Of a DNA stretch of 64,000 nucleotides, positions 1-8,314 are shown piece after piece; position 1 is the stretch's first letter; the number at the start of each line of letters is the position of its first letter. This DNA is from an uncultured Oscillospiraceae bacterium (GTDB lineage Bacteria; Bacillota; Clostridia; Oscillospirales; Oscillospiraceae): assembly GCA_947624385.1 (NCBI GenBank), contig CANQJZ010000001.1, positions 1 through 64,000 of the forward strand. Reading direction: 5' to 3'. The notes under the pieces were generated by a model that searched no databases, had not been told where the DNA came from, and saw only the letters and a list, made by a program, of their open reading frames with translations. The translations under genes and the position numbers were made by a program.

Positions 1-174
1 CTGCATCCACACGCTCTTGTCGGTGGAGTAGATCTGACCCGTGCGGTCCAGGCAGGTGTACACCCCGCCGTGCTCCCTGTCCATGCCGTGGGCCAGCCAG
101 AAATCCACGCAGGCGCGCAGCTCGCCCTGTATCCAGTCCCGGTAGGACCGAAGTTCTTGCGTATGAGTATCCAT
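1..174 (-). CDS. N-acylglucosamine 2-epimerase family protein (N-terminal fragment, runs off the left edge)
   Basis: The reverse strand encodes 58 residues from an ATG at 174 to the window edge with no stop. The segment has the N-terminal pattern of the AGE/RenBP (alpha/alpha)6-barrel epimerases: a W-L-x-H-G-x-D run, a GGVYTCLDR-like stretch and a TDKSVWMQ-like stretch. These enzymes interconvert N-acyl-glucosamine and N-acyl-mannosamine or epimerise related sugars such as cellobiose. A GGGAGAG Shine-Dalgarno lies about 10 nt upstream. It is divergent from a ROK-like kinase, so a shared amino-sugar role is an inference. Too short for the ORF track. Confidence 0.8.
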   Translation of the reverse strand, partial: MDTHTQELRSYRDWIQGELRACVDFWLAHGMDREHGGVYTCLDRTGQIYSTDKSVWMQ

Positions 175-215
175 GAGGCATGCTCTCCCTTCTGATAACA
201 GGTTTCAATGGTCCC

Positions 216-244
216 ATCATATGGGCTTTTCGACCTCCCGTCAA
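216..244 (-). promoter_or_regulatory. Promoter for the epimerase gene
   Basis: On the minus strand TTGACG and TATGAT are separated by 17 bp, about 40 bp upstream of the epimerase ATG. This is a good vegetative sigma-factor match. The intergenic region is shared with the divergent ROK-like gene. Confidence 0.6.
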
Positions 245-266
245 GGAAAAAATGTGAAATTTTCTC

Positions 267-299
267 TTGACAATATAGAAAAAACTGATAGCCTATTAA
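267..299 (+). promoter_or_regulatory. Weak candidate promoter for the ROK-like gene
   Basis: A perfect TTGACA at 267-272 is followed by TATTAA at 294-299, but the spacer is 21 bp, longer than the ideal 17. The region is AT-rich compared with its surroundings, as expected for a promoter. The exact -10 element is uncertain. Confidence 0.3.
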
Positions 300-371
300 A
301 TACAGAGGGAAGGAATTTTATTTCTTTTCGACAAAAACCACAAGCCGCGCCATATTTAAGGAGGACTTGCC

Positions 372-1754
372 ATGCGCCATTTGGGTATTGAAGTATCCGT
401 CAAAAACGTCCCCTCCCTGGACCCGGGATTTCTGCCTCTGAACCGCTTCAACGAGGCGTTTCTCAAGACAGCGAAAGAACCCTTCGACATCGCCGTGGAA
501 CGGGCCGACGGCCAGATGGCCGTTTACAGGACCTTTATCCACGGCACGGCAGACATGTTTGACGCGGACGTGTACTACATCGAGCGGACCGTGAAGACGC
601 TGCTGTGGATGAAGGGCGGCTTCCGGGTGTACCTGGCGGGCAGCGAGGCGGTCTGCGCCGCCATTGAGAACATCTATTCCGCCGACGGCCAGCAGCAGTT
701 CGACCACCATTTTATGGCCCACGTGTTCGAGCACCCCTTCGAGGTGGTGCGCGTGGATAAGGTGCCCGAGGCCAAGGACAGCCCCCAGCGTATCGGCGGG
801 CACATGGACGGCTGCCGTATCGGCTTCGACGCCGGCGGGTCCGACCGTAAGGTCTCCGCCGTCGTCAACGGGGAGAGCGTGTACTCCGAGGAGGTGGTCT
901 GGTACCCCAAGATCACCGCCGACCCGGACTATCACTATGAGGGCATCGTGTCCGCCCTGAGATCCGCCGCGGCCCATATGCCCCGTGTGGACGCGGTGGG
1001 CGTGTCCTCCGCCGGCATCTACATCAACAACCGCACCATGCGGGCCAGCCTGTTTTTGCAGGTGCCCGACGATCTTTTCGACGCCAAGGTCAAGGACATC
1101 TACATCCGGGCCATCACGGACACCTTTGGCGACATACCCTACGCGGTCATCAACGACGGCGACGTGTCGGCTCTGGCGGGCATGATGAGTCTGGGCGAGC
1201 CCAACGTGCTGGGCATCGCCATGGGCACCAGCGAGGCCGTGGGCTATGTGGACGCCGAGGGGTGCATCACCGGCTGGCTCAACGAGCTTGCCTTCGTACC
1301 CGTGGACGCAAACCCCGGCTCCATGCGGGACGAGTGGAGCGGCGACATCGGCTGCGGCGTCAAGTACTTCTCCCAGGACGCGGTCATCAAGCTGGCCCCC
1401 GCCGCCGGCATCGAACTGGACGAGAGCCTCTCCCCCGCCCAAAAGCTGAAGGCCGTCCAGGCCCTCATGGAGGCGGACGACGAGCGGGCCGCGAAAATTT
1501 ACGACTCCATCGGCGTGTACCTGGCCCACGCGCTGGCCTATTACTACGACTTGTATAAATTCCGTCACGTGCTGCTGCTGGGCCGGGTCATGTCCGGCAA
1601 GGGCGGCGATCTGATACTCAGCCGGTGCAAGGCCGTGCTGGCCGACGAGTACCCCGCCGTGAGCCAGGCCATCCGTCCCGCTCTGCCCGACGAGAAGTTC
1701 CGCCGGGTGGGCCAGTCCGCCGCGGCCGCCAGCCTGCCGGCAATTGGAGGTTAA
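372..1754 (+). CDS. ROK-like sugar kinase family protein
   Basis: 460 residues, starting at an ATG 7 nt after AAGGAGG. The region after about residue 145 resembles the actin/hexokinase fold of ROK proteins: a GFDAGGSDRK phosphate-1-like loop (around 150), VGVSSAG, a VINDGDVSALAG stretch resembling the ND-N-A catalytic loop, and GIAMGTSEAVGY as a phosphate-2-like loop. The first 145 residues do not match the usual short ROK N-terminus, and the classical ROK zinc motif is not evident, so substrate and even kinase activity are uncertain. It is divergent from an AGE-family epimerase and followed 8 nt later by an SGNH esterase, suggesting a small acetylated-sugar utilisation locus. Confidence 0.7.
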   Translation: MRHLGIEVSVKNVPSLDPGFLPLNRFNEAFLKTAKEPFDIAVERADGQMAVYRTFIHGTADMFDADVYYIERTVKTLLWMKGGFRVYLAGSEAVCAAIENIYSADGQQQFDHHFMAHVFEHPFEVVRVDKVPEAKDSPQRIGGHMDGCRIGFDAGGSDRKVSAVVNGESVYSEEVVWYPKITADPDYHYEGIVSALRSAAAHMPRVDAVGVSSAGIYINNRTMRASLFLQVPDDLFDAKVKDIYIRAITDTFGDIPYAVINDGDVSALAGMMSLGEPNVLGIAMGTSEAVGYVDAEGCITGWLNELAFVPVDANPGSMRDEWSGDIGCGVKYFSQDAVIKLAPAAGIELDESLSPAQKLKAVQALMEADDERAAKIYDSIGVYLAHALAYYYDLYKFRHVLLLGRVMSGKGGDLILSRCKAVLADEYPAVSQAIRPALPDEKFRRVGQSAAAASLPAIGG

Positions 1755-1762
1755 GGCTGCAC

Positions 1763-2404
1763 ATGAAAAAACACATCGTCTGTTTCGGGGACTCCAACAC
1801 CCATGGGTACTGCGCCGACCCCGGCGACACCGCCGACGGCGGCAACCGCTTCAACGAGGACGAGCGCTGGCCCTGCGTGCTGCAAAAGCTGTTGGGGGAC
1901 GAATACCTCATTTTAGAGGAAGGGCTTGGCGGCCGGACCACGGTCTTTGACGACCCCATCCACGGGGACCTGGCCGGCACCGACTACATAACCCCCTGCC
2001 TGCTCAGCCACGAGCCGGTGGACCTTCTCGTCATCATGCTTGGCACCAACGACTCCAAGGAGCGCTTCGGCTGCACCGCCGCCGCCATAGGCGTGGCCAT
2101 GCAACGGCTGGTCCGCCAGGCGCAAAACACCCTGTGCTGGGGCGCTCACGGGCCCAACGTGCTCGTCGTCGCGCCGCCGCCCATCGGGGAGGGCTTTTTC
2201 GACCCGGCCATGGGCGAGGGCTGCCGGGAGCGGACATTGGGGATGGCCGCCGCGTTTAAAGACGCCGCCGCCCTCACCGGCGCCCACTTCGCCGACGCCG
2301 TTGACTGTGAGTTCAACCCCATCGACCACATGCATCTGACGCGCAAGGGCCACGGCCAGCTTGCCCATCTGCTGGCGGAGCTGGTACCCACGCTGGTGGA
2401 ATAG
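1763..2404 (+). CDS. SGNH/GDSL-family hydrolase (probable carbohydrate acetylesterase)
   Basis: 213 residues. The ORF-track start at 1625 lies inside the previous gene; the ATG at 1763 follows a GGAGG overlapping the end of the kinase gene, so the two are cotranscribed. The SGNH blocks are all present: GDSNTHG near residue 8 (nucleophile Ser), GLGGRTT (block II Gly), GTND (block III Asn) and D-H-M-H-L near the C-terminus (catalytic Asp/His). No signal peptide is present, so it is cytoplasmic. Family members deacetylate sugars or act as arylesterases; beside a kinase and an epimerase, sugar deacetylation is the likeliest role. Confidence 0.82.
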   Translation: MKKHIVCFGDSNTHGYCADPGDTADGGNRFNEDERWPCVLQKLLGDEYLILEEGLGGRTTVFDDPIHGDLAGTDYITPCLLSHEPVDLLVIMLGTNDSKERFGCTAAAIGVAMQRLVRQAQNTLCWGAHGPNVLVVAPPPIGEGFFDPAMGEGCRERTLGMAAAFKDAAALTGAHFADAVDCEFNPIDHMHLTRKGHGQLAHLLAELVPTLVE

Positions 2405-2430
2405 CGCCCCCTTTGCCGCCGACAAAAACG

Positions 2431-2460
2431 CCCGCCGGGAACGCTCTCGTTCCCGGCGGG
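2431..2460 (-). terminator. Terminator between convergent genes
   Basis: A perfect 13-bp GC-rich stem (CCCGCCGGGAACG and its complement) with a 4-nt loop. On the minus strand it is followed by CGTTTTTG, so it best terminates the 2473-3591 gene. On the plus strand only a weak T tract follows, but it could also serve the SGNH gene. Confidence 0.8.
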
Positions 2461-2472
2461 ATCTCTTTGCCG

Positions 2473-3591
2473 TTATTCCCGGATGTTTTTGAACATGTGC
2501 TTGATGACCTGCTCCAGCCTGTCGCTCATGGGCTCGTCCGGGTCGCCGCACATGGAGTACAGGATGAGCCAGTCGGTGGCGTTGCGGGGGTCCAGCGGGG
2601 CCATGCCGCAGTCGGCCAGCAGGGCGTTCAGGGTCCACCAGTGGTCGTCCAGCCGTTCCTCGACGGTCAGGTCCTCCTCCCCGTAGTCCTCGTCGTAGGG
2701 CCCGTCCTGGACGCCCACATTCTCCGTCACCACGTACAGAAGCAGTAACAGCTTCCGGGGCACATCCTCCTTGTGCAGGCGGATGTTCTTCAGGCTCGTG
2801 GCGTTGGGCCAGTTCTGCTTGACCAGCCGCTGGACCACGCTGAAGCCCTTCCGGCTGGCGCCGCTGGGCATGTGGACGGTGAGATAGGTCTCCATCACCG
2901 TCTCCACGGAGTAATCCCGCTCCTCCTCGTCCGCCCAGGGCGGCGCGGGCCGGATCAGCTGGCGCATATAGAGCTCGAAATAGTAGTACGCCCGCAGATG
3001 CAGGGAGCCGAATTTGTCCAGATTCCGCCTGTAGCACGCCTCCAGCTCCGGGAGGGTGACGGCCAGGAGCATCTCGTCCCGTATCTCCCGGGTGAGCTGG
3101 GACGCCTCCCGGCCGGTGACCTGGTCCAGGCCGGGCGCCACGGGCAGCGCGCCGTAAAACTCCGCCGCCTCCCGCCAGGGGCGGCCATTGCGCAAAAACC
3201 AGGAGAACACCGCCTCCCAGCCGTTTCGGTACTGGATGCCGTAGTCGGTGCAGACGCACAGAAGATGGTCCAGCTGCTGCTCCGTCAGCCGCAGGGCAAA
3301 GGCGATGCCGAACACGTCCCGCCGGTCGGCGGGGCGGTGCCGGGAGCCCAGCCAGTTGCGGACGTTCCGGCGCACGGCGCGCACCTCCGCGCCAGGCTGG
3401 GCCGCAAAAAACCCCGTCAGCCGGCTTTGCAGGTCGGCATAGGGGTACATCAGGCGAAGCGTCTCCCCAAAGGAGCGGGGGACCACCCGGCCGTCCTGCA
3501 GATAGGCGGCCGCCTCGGCAGGCGTCATGTGCCCATACAGGACGGCGTCGTATTCAATTGGCTGGACGGTGGTGATGTGGTTCGTCCCCAT
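2473..3591 (-). CDS. Uncharacterised protein with an XRE-like helical segment
   Basis: 372 residues from the ATG at 3591 (GGAG about 8 nt upstream). The longer ORF start at 3672 adds a Cys/Ile-rich leader without a ribosome site. Not assigned to a named family. Residues about 75-115 read N-W-L-G-S...P-x-x-R-x-x-V-F-x-I-A-F-A-L-x-L, resembling the recognition-helix region of Firmicutes XRE-type proteins, but the rest is a large helical domain rich in Trp, Tyr and Glu. No signal peptide or membrane segment. Monocistronic, bounded by a terminator on each side. A regulatory or abortive-infection-like role is possible but unsupported. Confidence 0.55.
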   Translation of the reverse strand: MGTNHITTVQPIEYDAVLYGHMTPAEAAAYLQDGRVVPRSFGETLRLMYPYADLQSRLTGFFAAQPGAEVRAVRRNVRNWLGSRHRPADRRDVFGIAFALRLTEQQLDHLLCVCTDYGIQYRNGWEAVFSWFLRNGRPWREAAEFYGALPVAPGLDQVTGREASQLTREIRDEMLLAVTLPELEACYRRNLDKFGSLHLRAYYYFELYMRQLIRPAPPWADEEERDYSVETVMETYLTVHMPSGASRKGFSVVQRLVKQNWPNATSLKNIRLHKEDVPRKLLLLLYVVTENVGVQDGPYDEDYGEEDLTVEERLDDHWWTLNALLADCGMAPLDPRNATDWLILYSMCGDPDEPMSDRLEQVIKHMFKNIRE

Positions 3592-3675
3592 GGCAACGCT
3601 CCATCCTGCCCGTATTTCTTCCCAACAAATCGGATGCAAGCACAGTATAAACGTTTTAAAGCAGAAAATCAAGAA

Positions 3676-3706
3676 CGCGGCCCCGCTCGAAAAGAGCGGA
3701 GCCGCG
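3676..3706 (-). terminator. Probable terminator of the cstA operon
   Basis: A long GC hairpin (GCGGC...GCCGC outer, CGCTC/GAGCG inner, one C-A mismatch, AAAA loop) lies 20 nt downstream of the TudS-like gene. On the minus strand it leads into GTTCTTGATTTTC, a modest T-rich tract. Confidence 0.55.
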
Positions 3707-3725
3707 GCTGTTTAAAATCTTCCTC

Positions 3726-4145
3726 TTAAATGTCTTCCTCGTCCATGAGGACGACGCCGTTGGCGGCCAGGAGCCTGGCGGTGACGCCCATGCCGGGGAC
3801 CACATGGCCGGTAAACGTGCCGTCGTACACGGCATGTACGCCGCAGGAGGGACTGCGGGCCTTCAAAATGGCGTGGGTCACGCCGTGCTTTTGGCAGAAG
3901 GCCAGGGCCTTTTCCGCGCCCAAGTTGAACTCCGCCGTTACATCGTCGCCGGCCTTGCTGTAGACTTTATCGTCCCGTATCTCGCTGGGCAGACGCGGAG
4001 CCGGCAGGCCGGAGGCCCGCTCGGGACAGAAGACAACGTAGTCCTTGTCCCGCAGAAATTCCCGGACGGCGGCGTTATCATTGTTGCCGCCGTTATATTT
4101 GCAGTCGTGGCCCAAGAGGCACGCGCTGACCAGGTACTTACTCAT
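3726..4145 (-). CDS. DUF523 / TudS-like thiouracil desulfurase family protein
   Basis: 139 residues, full length for DUF523. Conserved signatures are visible: SACLLG with its Cys near residue 9, a second Cys in CKYNGG, a CPE motif, the PR-LP segment and K-A-R-S-P-S-C-G. The three Cys positions match the [4Fe-4S] ligands of TudS, which removes sulfur from 2-thiouracil. The ATG overlaps the end of the upstream membrane-protein gene by 8 bp, implying translational coupling and co-expression with cstA. Whether this member acts on thiouracil is not known from sequence. Confidence 0.85.
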   Translation of the reverse strand: MSKYLVSACLLGHDCKYNGGNNDNAAVREFLRDKDYVVFCPERASGLPAPRLPSEIRDDKVYSKAGDDVTAEFNLGAEKALAFCQKHGVTHAILKARSPSCGVHAVYDGTFTGHVVPGMGVTARLLAANGVVLMDEEDI

Positions 4146-5139
4146 AATTGCAGAGAAGGAATATGGGCTTGATCTGGACCACCTCGTCGTATTCCTCCTG
4201 CTCCACCTGGACGGAGGAATTGAGGGCCCGCAGGTCCTTTTTTAGAAGGTCAAACGCCTTGTCCACGGTCTGGGCGCGGCCCTCCCGGATGATGCGGATC
4301 ATCCGGTCCAGGACGATGGGGTGGGCGTACTGGGGCGGCACGGGAAAGTCCGGGCCGATGAAGTCCTTCATGGCGTCCCTTGCCTGTTCCCACTCCCGGT
4401 CGATGGTCCGGGTGTTGTTCTTGGCTGTGGGCAGCACGTGGGCCCCGGCGAAGAAGAACACGGCCGCCAGACCCAGCAGCGTCCAGTAGATGCCGGTCCT
4501 GTCATGGGTAACAAGGGCGTACACGCCGTAGGCCGCGGCCAGGGCGCCGGCGATGACGATGGCCAGGGCCACCCACTTATAGGCCGGGTTGGCCTGGTCG
4601 TTGCGGCGCTTGTTTTTCGCGGCGCGGGCCAGGCGGTTGGACCGGGCGGGGTCGTTTTCCAGGACCTTTTTCGCCCGCTCCAGCTCGTCCCAGGCGGCCT
4701 GGGCCTCCGGGGTCAGTTCCTTCAAAAACCGGGCTGCCTCCCGCTCGGCCTTGGCCCGCAGCTTCCGCTCCGCCTCCACGCTGTGCAGCGGCACGTCCGG
4801 CCGGACGCGGCTGAAGGCGAACAGGAAGCTGTCCACGTCGTCTTCACGCTTGAAGTTGCACTGCTTCACCTGGCCGTTGTCGTACTCCACCACCAGGTAG
4901 GGGATGGAGGCGAACACACCCCGGCCGGTGAAGCCGCCCTTGCTCATGGCCACGCGCTTAAAAATGCGCTTGACGGACTTGATGGGCAGGTAGAACCGGC
5001 GCTCGAAATAGAAGCTGTTCAGGAAGATCAGCTCCTTGCCGATGCCGCAGGGGCCGTAGCGGTGGCAGGACTTTTTCTCCGCCTTGACAACATCGTCGGC
5101 CACGGCGATCCGGCCAAGCTGCTTGGGTTTGAATATCAT
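4138..5139 (-). CDS. Uncharacterised two-pass membrane protein
   Basis: 333 residues from the ATG at 5139, which has a GGGAGGAG site 8 nt upstream; the longer ORF-track start lacks one. Residues 1-110 form a soluble beta-rich region (PH-like YDNGQVKQCNFKREDD character), followed by a charged coiled-coil stretch and two hydrophobic helices near residues 195-245 (WVALAIVIAGALAAA and WTLLGLAAVFFFAG). The C-terminus is soluble. No family recognised. It lies between cstA and the DUF523 gene in one operon. Confidence 0.6.
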   Translation of the reverse strand: MIFKPKQLGRIAVADDVVKAEKKSCHRYGPCGIGKELIFLNSFYFERRFYLPIKSVKRIFKRVAMSKGGFTGRGVFASIPYLVVEYDNGQVKQCNFKREDDVDSFLFAFSRVRPDVPLHSVEAERKLRAKAEREAARFLKELTPEAQAAWDELERAKKVLENDPARSNRLARAAKNKRRNDQANPAYKWVALAIVIAGALAAAYGVYALVTHDRTGIYWTLLGLAAVFFFAGAHVLPTAKNNTRTIDREWEQARDAMKDFIGPDFPVPPQYAHPIVLDRMIRIIREGRAQTVDKAFDLLKKDLRALNSSVQVEQEEYDEVVQIKPIFLLCNYE

Positions 5140-5163
5140 GGGAAACTCCTCCCTGTTAAGGGG

Positions 5164-5192
5164 ACGGCGGAGGAGCGTGGCCCCTCCGCCGT
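5164..5192 (-). other. Intercistronic hairpin downstream of cstA
   Basis: ACGGCGGAGG pairs perfectly with CCTCCGCCGT over a 9-nt loop, between the cstA stop and the next gene. No T tract follows on the minus strand, so it is more likely an RNA-stability or partial-attenuation element than a full terminator. Confidence 0.45.
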
Positions 5193-5215
5193 TCGGATCA
5201 GGTATGTTGGGATGA

Positions 5216-6679
5216 TTACTTCGCCACAGCGGCCTTGGCCTTGTTGGCGGCGAACATGAAGATGCCGAAGAACACCACGGCGCAGACAATGCCCACGGGG
5301 TAGGCGATCTTGGTGCTCAGGCCCAGGCACTCGGAGCCGGCGCAGAAGTAGGTGATAGACACCGCGCTCATGAAGGTGGCGGGAACGGCGGTGATCCAGT
5401 AGTTCTTCTTCTCCTTCACCAGGAACATGGAGGCGGTCCACAGCACGATCATGGCCAGGGTCTGGTTGGTCCAGGAGAAGTAACGCCAGATGACCTGATA
5501 GCTGAACCAGCCCAGGCTGTTGCCGATGCCCAGGAAGGCGCCGACGCCCAGAACGGGAACGCACAGGTACAGACGGTTCTTCATCTTGTCCTGGTCCAGC
5601 TTGAACCAGTCGGCCAGCACCAGACGGGCGGAACGGAAGGCCGTATCGCCGGAGGTGATGGGGCAGGCCACGACGCCCAGCATGGCAAGAGCGATGCCGA
5701 TGCCGCCCATGGTCTTGGAGCAGACGTCGTACACGGCGGCGGGCTGGCCCTGGGCGATCACGTCGTTCAGAGCGACGGACAGGCCGTCCTTGAGCTCATA
5801 CAGGGAGCAGCCGGCGGCAGCCCAGACGAGAGCGATAACGCCCTCGGCGACCATCGCGCCGTAGAACACGAAGTGGCCCTGATGCTCGTTCTTCATGCAG
5901 CGGGCCATCAGAGGGCTCTGGGTGGCGTGGAAACCGGAGATGGCGCCGCAGGCCACGGTGATGAACATGAACGACCACACGGGGGTGCCGGCGGGATGAT
6001 GGTTGGTGAAGTTGGACCAGATCTCGGGGATCTTGTAGCCATGTACGGGGATGCCGATGGCGACGCCAACGGCCATGATGATCAGGCAGATGCCGAACAC
6101 GGGGTAGATCTTGCCGATGATCTTGTCGATGGACAGGAACGTGGCGATGAAGTAGTAGACCAGGATGAGGATCAGCCAGAACATGGTGTTGGCAACGATG
6201 CCGCTGCCGCCGTTCTCGGTGATGAGCTTCACCAGGATGCCGGCGGGGCCGACGGCGAACACGGTGCCGACCATGATCAGCAGCACCACGTTGAACACGC
6301 GCATGACGTTCTTCATCACGCCGCCCAGGTAGATGCCGGTGACCTCGGAGATGGAGGCGCCGTTGTTACGCTCGCTCATCATGCCGGAGAAGTAGTCATG
6401 CACAGCGCCGGCGAAGATGGTGCCGAAGGTGATCCACAGGAACACGATGGGTCCCCACAGAGCGCCCTGCAGCGCGCCGAAGATGGGGCCAAGGCCCGCG
6501 ATGTTCAGCAGCTGGATCATGAACAGACGCCACTGGGGCAGGACCACATAGTCCACGCCGTCGTTGATCTTGACGGCGGGGGTCTCACGGTCGTCGGGGG
6601 CGAAGGTCTTCTCTACGACCTTGCCGTAGGTGAAGTACCCGCCGATGAGGATCGCAAGACAGAGAATGAAACTGATCAC
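5216..6679 (-). CDS. cstA: CstA-family transporter (carbon starvation protein)
   Basis: 487 residues from a GTG at 6679 preceded by GAGGAGG; the ORF-track ATG at 6745 lies at about -6 of the mapped promoter and cannot be transcribed intact. The protein is highly hydrophobic, with roughly 12-14 membrane helices. CstA landmarks include an LNIAGLGPIFGALQGALWGP stretch, HDYFSGMMSERN, and a GFHATQSPLMARC region. CstA proteins take up peptides and, in related members, pyruvate. Strong promoter at 6746-6774; downstream genes follow in the same operon. It terminates after the DUF523 gene. Confidence 0.9.
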   Translation of the reverse strand: MISFILCLAILIGGYFTYGKVVEKTFAPDDRETPAVKINDGVDYVVLPQWRLFMIQLLNIAGLGPIFGALQGALWGPIVFLWITFGTIFAGAVHDYFSGMMSERNNGASISEVTGIYLGGVMKNVMRVFNVVLLIMVGTVFAVGPAGILVKLITENGGSGIVANTMFWLILILVYYFIATFLSIDKIIGKIYPVFGICLIIMAVGVAIGIPVHGYKIPEIWSNFTNHHPAGTPVWSFMFITVACGAISGFHATQSPLMARCMKNEHQGHFVFYGAMVAEGVIALVWAAAGCSLYELKDGLSVALNDVIAQGQPAAVYDVCSKTMGGIGIALAMLGVVACPITSGDTAFRSARLVLADWFKLDQDKMKNRLYLCVPVLGVGAFLGIGNSLGWFSYQVIWRYFSWTNQTLAMIVLWTASMFLVKEKKNYWITAVPATFMSAVSITYFCAGSECLGLSTKIAYPVGIVCAVVFFGIFMFAANKAKAAVAK

Positions 6680-6745
6680 TTTTGATTCCTCCTCATAAAA
6701 GTTGATCTTTTCCCGGACCGCATACGCGGACCCGTTTTCCGTCAT

Positions 6746-6774
6746 ATTATACGCCCGCCAAAACCCATTGTCCA
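6746..6774 (-). promoter_or_regulatory. cstA promoter
   Basis: On the minus strand TGGACA, a 17-bp spacer and a perfect TATAAT. The start point would fall near 6739, giving a leader of about 60 nt to the GTG start. This placement decides the start codon of cstA. Confidence 0.75.
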
Positions 6775-6877
6775 GCTTGGAAAAGGGTCATCATTTAACA
6801 AATTTTTAATATTTCATTTGTGAAATCTGACAAGAAACCGCCGTTTTTCTTGTGCCTTTCCCATAAAAGGCGCAAAA
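6775..6877. other. Intergenic region with two palindromes (103 bp)
   Basis: AT-rich DNA between the MATE gene end and the cstA promoter. It holds ATTTCA-TTTG-TGAAAT (6811-6826) and ACAAGAAA/TTTCTTGT (6830-6853). The first is upstream of the cstA -35 and could be an operator; the second may form part of the MATE gene's 3' end. No gene seen. Confidence 0.4.
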
Positions 6878-8245
6878 TCAGCCCTTTGCAGGGGCTGCTC
6901 TGTTCTTCCACTTGCCGGACAGGAAGTAGGGGCACATGACAAGGAAGAAGGCGTACCCCGCCAATGCCCCGCCCAGCCAGTAGCCGGTGACGCCCAGTTG
7001 AAAAACTTCCGCCAGCAGCAGACACAGGCCGATGCGCATAATTACGCCGTCCAGCATGCCCAGAAGGAAGTTCATCACGGGAAAGCCCATGCCGTTGCAC
7101 AGCGCCGTGCTGGGTCCCCGGACGGCGAAGCCGAAGAAGTTCAGCACCGCTATGAGCACATAACTGTGGCTCATGGCAAGCACCGCCGGGTCGTCGTCAA
7201 AGAGGGAGAACACCTGCTCCGGCCAGGCGATCATCACCGCGGATAAAACCGCCGCGAAGCTCACGCCCACCGCCAGGGCCGTGGCGACTGTACGGCTCAC
7301 CCGGTCGAATTTCCGGGCGGCGAAGTTCTGGCCCACCATGGTGGCCCCCGACTGGCTCAGGGCCTGGGAGATGATGCTGGCCACGGTGGACAGCTTGCCG
7401 CCCACGCTGTTCACGGCGGAGACGGTGACGCCGAACATGTTGATACGGCTGGACATGAATAGCTGGGACACGCTGATGGCGCAGGACTGGATCATCATGG
7501 GCACCCCGAGGCGGAGCAGCTTTTGCAGGTTCGCCGGGTCGGGTTTTAAATACCGGAACTTGAACGTAAAGCCCAGACGGTCCCGCCGCCGCCAGAGATA
7601 GCAAACGCACAGCAGAAAGCTGACGCCCTGAGCGATCACCGTCGCCAGCGCCGCGCCAAGCGGGCCCATGCCCCGGGACACAAAAACGATGTCCAATACC
7701 ACGTTCAGCGCCGAGGCGATCATGATGAATACCATGGGCATTTTCGACTCGCCCATGCCCCGCAATATGGCGGCCACCATCACGTACCCCACCAGGAAGA
7801 ACAGCCCCGCCGTGCAGCAGTCCGTGTACTGCCGGCAGTAGACCGCCGCCTCGGGCGGCACGTGCAGCCAGCGCATGACGCTTCCCGCCAGCAGCAGCCC
7901 CGCCGCGGATATGACCAGGCTCAGCCCTAAAATAAACGTGAACATGGCCCCCACGATCTTTGAGAGCCCATCCCGGTCCTTCAGACCCACGTACTGGCTG
8001 ATGAGCACCTGTCCGGCGTTGCAAAAGCCCATGCACAAAAACGTGTAAAAATGTATGAGGTCCGCGCCGATGCCCACGGCCGACAGGCCCGCCGGCCCCA
8101 CGTACCGGCCCACCACCGCCATGTCCACCAGATTGTAAGCGGTCTGCAAGAGATTGGACAGCATGAACGGCCACGCGAACGCCAGCAGCTGCCGGGTCAC
8201 GGGGCCGGATGTGTAGTCTTTTATCAGGGAATTATCCTTTTGCAT
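6878..8245 (-). CDS. MATE-family efflux transporter
   Basis: 455 residues with about 12 membrane helices in two homologous halves, each beginning with the typical MATE pattern (first half: P-F-M-L-S-N-L-L-Q-T-A-Y-N-L-V-D and VGRYVGPAGLSAVG). MATE proteins export cationic drugs or metabolites using Na+ or H+. The ATG at 8245 follows GAGAGAG. It has its own promoter (8278-8306) immediately downstream of the parB-like gene. Substrate cannot be inferred. Confidence 0.9.
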   Translation of the reverse strand: MQKDNSLIKDYTSGPVTRQLLAFAWPFMLSNLLQTAYNLVDMAVVGRYVGPAGLSAVGIGADLIHFYTFLCMGFCNAGQVLISQYVGLKDRDGLSKIVGAMFTFILGLSLVISAAGLLLAGSVMRWLHVPPEAAVYCRQYTDCCTAGLFFLVGYVMVAAILRGMGESKMPMVFIMIASALNVVLDIVFVSRGMGPLGAALATVIAQGVSFLLCVCYLWRRRDRLGFTFKFRYLKPDPANLQKLLRLGVPMMIQSCAISVSQLFMSSRINMFGVTVSAVNSVGGKLSTVASIISQALSQSGATMVGQNFAARKFDRVSRTVATALAVGVSFAAVLSAVMIAWPEQVFSLFDDDPAVLAMSHSYVLIAVLNFFGFAVRGPSTALCNGMGFPVMNFLLGMLDGVIMRIGLCLLLAEVFQLGVTGYWLGGALAGYAFFLVMCPYFLSGKWKNRAAPAKG

Positions 8246-8277
8246 GGGACGCTCTCTCTTTTTATGTTCTCCCTTAT

Positions 8278-8306
8278 ATTGTATCCCACAAAAAACCTGG
8301 CCGCAA
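8278..8306 (-). promoter_or_regulatory. Promoter of the first MATE gene
   Basis: TTGCGG, 17-bp spacer, TACAAT on the minus strand, about 30 bp upstream of the ATG at 8245. Confidence 0.55.
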
Positions 8307-8314
8307 GGGAAATT

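Noticed and set aside
318-1568. Long minus-strand ORF (416 aa) opposite the ROK-like gene
   Set aside because: It is a His/Val/Gly-rich shadow frame of the plus-strand gene, with no family motif and no ribosome site.
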